DNA from: Bog-473 sp963754445 | GTDB lineage: Bacteria; Actinomycetota; Acidimicrobiia; Acidimicrobiales; RAAP-2 | Length of the DNA: 64,000 bases | Direction: 5' to 3' | NCBI GenBank assembly: GCA_963754445.1 | Contig: CAVWFT010000003.1 | Span: 124,001 to 188,000 of the forward strand | Part shown: positions 59,831 to 64,000 of the stretch, piece after piece | Layout of the letters: each line of letters opens with the position of its first letter | Position numbering within the stretch: the first letter of the stretch is position 1 | Position numbers and translations under genes: made by a program | The notes under the pieces: model-generated | Seen by the model: the letters and a program-made list of their open reading frames with translations, nothing else | Databases searched by the model: none | Told to the model about the DNA's origin: nothing

Positions 59831-60882
59831 GCACCGTTTCATTCACCGACGCCCGTGCACCCAGCGACTTCCGTAGCCTCACGTCACAGGTTCGAGCGGC
59901 GGGGCTCCTTGGTCGGCGGCTCGGGTACTACTGGACGAGGATCGCCGCCACCTGTGTGATTTTCGCCGGTGCCTGGGGTGCCTTCGTCATTCTCGGTGCT
60001 TCGTGGTGCACGCTGGTCATCGCGGTGTTGCTCGGCGTGATGTCGACGCAACTTGGATTTCTCGGTCACGACGCGGGCCACCGTCAGATCTTCAAGTCGC
60101 GACGGGCAAACCGAATTCTGGGCCTCGGGGTCGGCAACGGACTGATCGGATTGAGTTTCGGCTGGTGGGTCCCCAAGCACAACACCCACCATGCCCACCC
60201 GAATCAAGTCGGTGTCGACCCAGACATTGGCATCGTCCCGGCGGTCAACGCGCCGATCGAGCAGCCCGGCGTTGAGGCTCACAGGGGTGTTGCGGCCTGG
60301 TTCACCCGCCATCAGGCAGCGCTCTTCTTCCCTCTCATGCTCCTCCGGAGCACAGGTCTGTATGTGTCAGGCATTCAGGATCTGCTTCGTCGGCGAGATT
60401 CTGCAGCCAATTCGGAGAGGATCCTGCTCGCCGGCCACATTGCGCTCTATCTGACCGTGGTGTTCTGGGTGCTCCCACCTCTCAAGGCGATTGCCTTCAT
60501 CGGAGTTCACCAGGCCGTTTTCTCTGTGTATCTCGGTTGCAGCTTCGCCCCGAACCACAAAGGTATGCCTCTCGTCGAAGGCGACACAGATCTGGGGTTC
60601 GCACAGCAACAGGTGCTCACCGCCCGGAACCTGACCGGAGGAAGGTGGGTCAGCGTCGTCTTCGGAGGACTGAACTACCAAATCGAACACCACCTCTTCC
60701 CCGGAATGCCCCGACCGAATCTGGCTCGGGCCCAGAGTCTCGTGCGCGCCTTCTGCAACGAGAACGACCTTGGATACTGCGAGGAGAGTCCGATCGGTTC
60801 CTACCGTCGAACGCTCGCTCACCTCCGCCTCGCCGGGGGCTCCGCGGCACACTTGGCCAAGCTCCCAGCCGGCATCGGGTAA
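59827..60882 (+). CDS. Membrane fatty-acid desaturase (acyl-CoA/front-end type)
   Basis: The product has 351 residues. The three His boxes of the membrane di-iron desaturases are present: HDAGH (81-85), HNTHH (118-122) and QIEHHLFP near residue 295. The Q in the third box (Q..HH) is the mark of front-end (delta-5/6-like) and some mycobacterial DesA3-like enzymes. Hydrophobic helices surround the boxes (TRIAATCVIFAGAWGAFVIL, CTLVIAVLLGVMSTQLGFLG). There is no fused cytochrome b5 domain, so it needs an external electron donor; the small Cys-rich protein gene overlapping its start might contribute. Confidence 0.92.
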   Translation: MSTVSFTDARAPSDFRSLTSQVRAAGLLGRRLGYYWTRIAATCVIFAGAWGAFVILGASWCTLVIAVLLGVMSTQLGFLGHDAGHRQIFKSRRANRILGLGVGNGLIGLSFGWWVPKHNTHHAHPNQVGVDPDIGIVPAVNAPIEQPGVEAHRGVAAWFTRHQAALFFPLMLLRSTGLYVSGIQDLLRRRDSAANSERILLAGHIALYLTVVFWVLPPLKAIAFIGVHQAVFSVYLGCSFAPNHKGMPLVEGDTDLGFAQQQVLTARNLTGGRWVSVVFGGLNYQIEHHLFPGMPRPNLARAQSLVRAFCNENDLGYCEESPIGSYRRTLAHLRLAGGSAAHLAKLPAGIG

Positions 60883-60948
60883 CGCCGCAAGGTCGTCCAC
60901 GACGCGACTCCCGTCGCATCCCGCAGACAAAGAGACCGGGCAGTCTCC

Positions 60949-61872
60949 TCACGCCTGACGGTAGTAGTGGTCCTGCTGGAGATCCTCGATCAGGCTGGGA
61001 CCCGAGGGCTTCCAACCCAGCAGTTCCCTTGTGATCTCCGCACTGGCCGGACAGTCGACGCCCACGAAGAACCCGAGGTGAGCGAATCGCTCGAGGGCGT
61101 CGGACGGCGATACGGACTCGGTCGGAATTTCGAGCTGGCGACCCATCGCCTCCGCAATGTCGCGGAACTTGACGCCCTCGTCACCCACCGCGTGCAGCAC
61201 GGTCCCGGCGGGTGCGTCTTCGACAGCCCGACGAAAAAGGCGGGCCGCGTCGGATCGGTGCACGGCAGGCCAACGGTTGGAACCATCGTCCACATACCCA
61301 GCCACGCCGCGCTGACGAGCAATAGCGGCGATGGTCGCCATGAACCCTCGGTCGCCGTCGCCATGGACCGTCGGAGGCAGACGCAGCACCGACGAACGGA
61401 CCCCGACGCCGCGCAACGAAAGCGTGAGCAACGCCGTGGCCGCCCGTACGCCAGCTGGGTTGGCTCGAATCTCGCTGCTCGGGACCAGGCCATCGTTCTC
61501 AGTGGCGGCTCGACCCGTCGTCAGTCCGAGCATCCCCGACGCAAGGACGAAGGGTCGGTCGGAACCTGAGAGGGCAGCACCCATCGCTTCGACGGCTTGC
61601 CTGTCGGCCGATCCGGCAGCGAAGAAATCGCCGCCGAACGCCACCTCGTGCTGGAAGGCCAGGTGGATCACACCGTCCGAGTCGGCTGCTGCCCTGGCGA
61701 GGACGGCCGGATCGTCGAGGTCGCCTCGCTGCACCGAGGCGCCTGCTTGCTCCAACCGCTGGGCCGATGCCTCGGATCGGGCCAGACCCACGACCTCGTG
61801 ACCGGCCTCGAGCAGTTCGGGCACGACGGCCGAGCCGATCCAACCCGATGCCCCGGTAACGAAAACTCTCAT
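60949..61872 (-). CDS. NAD(P)-dependent epimerase/reductase, extended SDR family
   Basis: The product has 307 residues. The nucleotide-binding loop is MRVFVTGASGWIGSAVVPEL (TGA.G.IG). LARAAADSDGVIHLAFQHEV and SVLRLPPTVHGDGDRGFMAT are typical extended-SDR parts. The YxxxK active-site pair is not obvious; the usual Tyr position is occupied by ENDGLVPSSEIRANPAG without a clear Tyr, so it may be an atypical SDR. The ATG at 61872 follows GGAGGCG. It is divergent from a TetR gene across a 14-bp dyad. Confidence 0.85.
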   Translation of the reverse strand: MRVFVTGASGWIGSAVVPELLEAGHEVVGLARSEASAQRLEQAGASVQRGDLDDPAVLARAAADSDGVIHLAFQHEVAFGGDFFAAGSADRQAVEAMGAALSGSDRPFVLASGMLGLTTGRAATENDGLVPSSEIRANPAGVRAATALLTLSLRGVGVRSSVLRLPPTVHGDGDRGFMATIAAIARQRGVAGYVDDGSNRWPAVHRSDAARLFRRAVEDAPAGTVLHAVGDEGVKFRDIAEAMGRQLEIPTESVSPSDALERFAHLGFFVGVDCPASAEITRELLGWKPSGPSLIEDLQQDHYYRQA

Positions 61873-61892
61873 GGACACGCCTCCAGAACCTC

Positions 61893-61906
61893 TACTGATG
61901 TCAGTA
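61893..61906. promoter_or_regulatory. Inverted repeat between SDR and TetR genes, likely operator
   Basis: TACTGA-TG-TCAGTA is a perfect dyad 21 bases upstream of the SDR start and 56 bases upstream of the TetR start. A related half-site (AAGTCAGTCA) lies further into the gap. This fits a TetR operator controlling both genes. Confidence 0.7.
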
Positions 61907-61961
61907 CCTGCCATCAACGTAGCCCTGAAGTCAGTCACTGTCAACACTAGGATCGCGGTCC

Positions 61962-62531
61962 ATGGGTCGCTGGCAGCCGGACAGTCGAGGTCGTCTCCAC
62001 GAGGCCGCCCTGGCCTTGTACTCGGAGCGGGGATTCGACCAGACCACTGCGGCCCAGATCGCGGATCGGGCTGGTCTGACCGAACGCACCTTCTTTCGCC
62101 ACTTCGCCGACAAGCGCGAGGTGCTCTTCGGAGGATCCGCCCTCCTCAAGGAGCGGATCGTGGAAGGCGTTGCCAGTGCACCGCCTCGCGAAGGGCCCCT
62201 CGACGCCGTCGCCCGTGGCCTCGACGCAGCTGCCGCCATGCTCGGTGAGTCCCGGCGAGATCTCGCCAGCCAGCGTCAGGCGGTCATAACGGCGAATCCC
62301 GAACTGCGCGAGCGCGAACTGGCGAAATTGGCCGACTACGCCGATGCGGTTGCCGCAACCCTGCGCCAGCGAGACGTGAAAGAGCCCCAAGCAACCCTGG
62401 CCGCAGAGGCTGGCATGACCGTGCTGCGTTTCGCGATGCAGCGGTGGGCCCATGGTGTGGACGACCGAGCCCTTTCCGCCATCATGCGGGACGCCGTGGC
62501 CGAGCTCCGCCAGGTCATTGCGACGAGTTGA
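61962..62531 (+). CDS. TetR/AcrR-family transcriptional regulator
   Basis: The product has 189 residues. The helix-turn-helix is LHEAALALYSERGFDQTTAA and IADRAGLTERTFFRHFADKR, with the FRHF motif common in this family. The C-terminal domain has helical ligand-binding sequence without recognisable specificity. It is probably the repressor of the divergent SDR gene. It converges with the SRPBCC gene 63 bases away. Confidence 0.93.
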   Translation: MGRWQPDSRGRLHEAALALYSERGFDQTTAAQIADRAGLTERTFFRHFADKREVLFGGSALLKERIVEGVASAPPREGPLDAVARGLDAAAAMLGESRRDLASQRQAVITANPELRERELAKLADYADAVAATLRQRDVKEPQATLAAEAGMTVLRFAMQRWAHGVDDRALSAIMRDAVAELRQVIATS

Positions 62532-62594
62532 TTGACCGAGCTCCGAGCCGGCGCTTGCTGATCTGAGATCTGATCCTCGATTGGTACGCCATTG

Positions 62595-63059
62595 CTACCG
62601 AGATGACGTGACGTCCTGAGCAAGCTCGCGGCAAAGATCGTCGAGCCAGGAACTCGTTCCCTGCTCTCGCCATGCAGGTCGCTCGAGGTGCTCGTCGAGG
62701 TAGGCCCCCTGCTCTGTCAGCACGAGCGTCGTTCCTTTGCCGTCCGGGATGAACTCGATCGTCGCTTGAGAGATCGTCGCCAAAACGTTGTTCCCGGACA
62801 GCACGGAGGTGTAGATGATGCGCTGGTCGGGCACGATGGCGCGGTACAGCGACTCCCAGGCAATATCCGTGCCGTCATGAGTGAAAAAACTGCGCTCCAC
62901 TCCACCGACCCGGAAATCGAGCTGATAGCCCGTTTCGTTGGCCGCGAACCACCGAGCTTTGATTTCTGGATCGGCCCAGGCTGCGAACACCCGGCCCGGC
63001 GAGAGCTCGAAGCGGCGCTCGAGCGCGAAAGTGGCGTGTACGACACTCGGCTTGGTCAT
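62595..63059 (-). CDS. SRPBCC/AHSA1-family protein
   Basis: The product has 154 residues. The fold is seen in FALERRFELSPGRVFAAWAD (first strand and helix), PEIKARWFAANETGYQLDFR, IVPDQRIIYTSVLSGNNVLA and GKGTTLVLTEQGAYL. This is the activator-of-Hsp90-like (AHSA1/CalC) subgroup of START-related proteins that bind hydrophobic ligands. It overlaps the ArsR gene (ATGA). ArsR-SRPBCC pairs of this kind are frequent in actinobacteria, with the repressor controlling both. Confidence 0.92.
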   Translation of the reverse strand: MTKPSVVHATFALERRFELSPGRVFAAWADPEIKARWFAANETGYQLDFRVGGVERSFFTHDGTDIAWESLYRAIVPDQRIIYTSVLSGNNVLATISQATIEFIPDGKGTTLVLTEQGAYLDEHLERPAWREQGTSSWLDDLCRELAQDVTSSR

Positions 63060-63418
63060 GTGTCCATTTCCTTTCTTTCTTCGTTTGCCACGATTGTTGA
63101 ATCAGGGGCGCCCCTGAGCTCGATATCGAGACGATCGAATCGCCGCTCCCATTCCGTGCGCTGATTCACCAGCCACGCTTCGGCTGCTCGAAGAGCGGCC
63201 GGCTCGACCCAGCAGCTGCGAACTCGGCCGACTTTCTGGGTGTGGACGATGCCGGCATCCTCGAGAACTCCAACATGCTGCAGCACCGCAGGGAGGGACA
63301 TGGTGAATGGCTCCGCGAGTTCGGTGACGGACGCAGGGCCACGCACCAGCCGCTCCACGATGACTCGTCTCGTCGGATCCGATATCGCCTGCAGCACACG
63401 GTCGAGATTCACCGTCAA
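63056..63418 (-). CDS. ArsR-family transcriptional regulator
   Basis: The product has 120 residues. The winged helix is VLQAISDPTRRVIVERLVRG then PASVTELAEPFTMSLPAVLQ and HVGVLEDAGIVHTQKVGRVR. The usual metal-binding ELCVC motif is missing, so it is not a metal sensor of the ArsR/SmtB kind. The start is TTG 63418 or GTG 63412. An imperfect CTTA...TAAG dyad (63421-63438) lies just upstream and may be its operator. It is coupled to the SRPBCC gene. Confidence 0.9.
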   Translation of the reverse strand: MTVNLDRVLQAISDPTRRVIVERLVRGPASVTELAEPFTMSLPAVLQHVGVLEDAGIVHTQKVGRVRSCWVEPAALRAAEAWLVNQRTEWERRFDRLDIELRGAPDSTIVANEERKEMDT

Positions 63419-63581
63419 TGCTTAACCATTTGCCTAAGTATAGACCTCAGCCGTCATGGGTCAAGAGTGACGAGGGCAATCAGCGGATCTGGGAACTCCG
63501 ATTGGCAGACCGCCGCGCCACCTGGACTGCGTGCACACGCTGTGAAGCTGCAACGGCTGGCGCGGCAGTACCGTCTTGCAT

Positions 63582-64000
63582 GTGACGGACTTTCTCGCCC
63601 ATTTGTTGGATCGACAGGAAATCGACGACGTCCTCACGAAGTATTCGACCGTCATCGACAATCGCCGCTGGGAGGAATTCGAGACCGTCTTCACAGCCGA
63701 CGCCATCCTGGATTACCGCTCAGCGGGCGGAATCCGGGGCCCACTGGTCGAGGTCGGCAGCTGGCTCTCCACCGTGCTCCCGTTCTTCCGCTGGACCCAG
63801 CACCTTGTCGTCAACCGGGTGGTCGACCTCGTCCCGGGCGCCGACCATGCAACATCACACGCATCCTTCTACAACCCGAACGGAGCCGAAGTCGACGGCG
63901 AACCTTGGTTGTTCGTCGTCGGTGGCGCGTACCACGATCAGCTCGTGCGTACTCCGGCCGGCTGGCGGATCTCGCATCGCGTCGAGGAGACAACGTGGTG
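63582..64000 (+). CDS. NTF2/SnoaL-like (nuclear transport factor 2 family) protein, 3' truncated by window
   Basis: The frame is open from a GTG at 63582 to the window end, about 139 residues visible. It reads VTDFLAHLLDRQEIDDVLTK, then DNRRWEEFETVFTADAILDY, ending near PAGWRISHRVEETTWW. That is the cone-shaped NTF2/SnoaL_4 fold: start helix, WEEF...FT.DA strand, and the late GWRI.HR strand. Such proteins include hydratases, isomerases and dehydratases in secondary metabolism and steroid catabolism. The function is unknown. The gene is divergent from the ArsR gene across a 163-base gap. Confidence 0.8.
   Translation, partial: MTDFLAHLLDRQEIDDVLTKYSTVIDNRRWEEFETVFTADAILDYRSAGGIRGPLVEVGSWLSTVLPFFRWTQHLVVNRVVDLVPGADHATSHASFYNPNGAEVDGEPWLFVVGGAYHDQLVRTPAGWRISHRVEETTW

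Noticed and set aside
1..64000. Mobile elements, prophage, tRNA or integration sites
   Set aside because: No transposase, integrase, terminal inverted repeats or tRNA-like sequence was recognised; this cannot exclude small or degenerate elements without a search.

Overview
The window is high-GC, densely packed bacterial DNA with many ATGA/GTGA start-stop overlaps, GTG starts, several TetR regulators, PAPS-type sulfotransferases, a luciferase-like monooxygenase, and P450 and MDR enzymes. This points to an actinobacterium. The YWLVASDGG-type surface repeats, the encapsulin pair and the SCO2322-like/ECF locus make an uncultured or poorly studied Acidimicrobiia-like lineage my best guess, by inference only. 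I saw no tRNA, rRNA, transposase, phage gene or CRISPR array, so this looks like ordinary chromosome.

Layout. 1-6.5 kb: the end of a LuxR-type regulator, a small coupled pair of hypotheticals (one frameshifted), a secreted beta-propeller protein and a NarL-type two-component system. 6.7-16.1 kb: a membrane protein, a lipase/esterase, an MFS-TetR pair, a coupled luciferase-like monooxygenase plus probable di-iron protein divergent from a TetR gene with a perfect palindrome between them, a 2OG-Fe(II) oxygenase, a small hydrolase and a fructosamine-kinase-like protein. 16.2-23.9 kb: a cobalamin locus. A cobalamin riboswitch precedes five overlapping or abutting genes: a secreted alpha-toroid/repeat protein, an SCO2322-like anchored protein and the three parts of an ECF transporter. 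A BtuF-like protein gene points the other way. 24.0-25.2 kb: a ferritin-like cargo protein and its encapsulin shell. 25.2-35.1 kb: MarR-MFS pair, GNAT, two sulfotransferases, thiolase, an oxidoreductase, and a Dyp-type peroxidase whose C-terminus carries the same targeting motif as the ferritin cargo. 35.2-40.3 kb: a branched-chain amino-acid-type ABC transporter operon.

40.3-53 kb: secreted and surface functions. These include a VOC protein, a small secreted protein, an XRE-AAA-TPR regulator, three tandem exported trefoil-like paralogues (one frameshifted), an OsmC protein, an 803-residue Gly-rich beta-helix protein, a sedolisin-like protease and a methyltransferase. 53-64 kb: a PhyH-type dioxygenase, a DEAD-box helicase, a P450/MDR pair divergent from a TetR gene across a dyad, a Cys-rich small protein coupled to a fatty-acid desaturase, an SDR/TetR divergent pair, an ArsR/SRPBCC pair, and the start of an NTF2/SnoaL-like protein cut by the window edge.

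The two most notable systems are the riboswitch-controlled cobalamin operon, whose two extracytoplasmic proteins resemble the separate halves of animal transcobalamin/intrinsic factor, and the encapsulin with two candidate cargos about 7 kb apart. Two genes carry single-base frameshifts that may be assembly errors.
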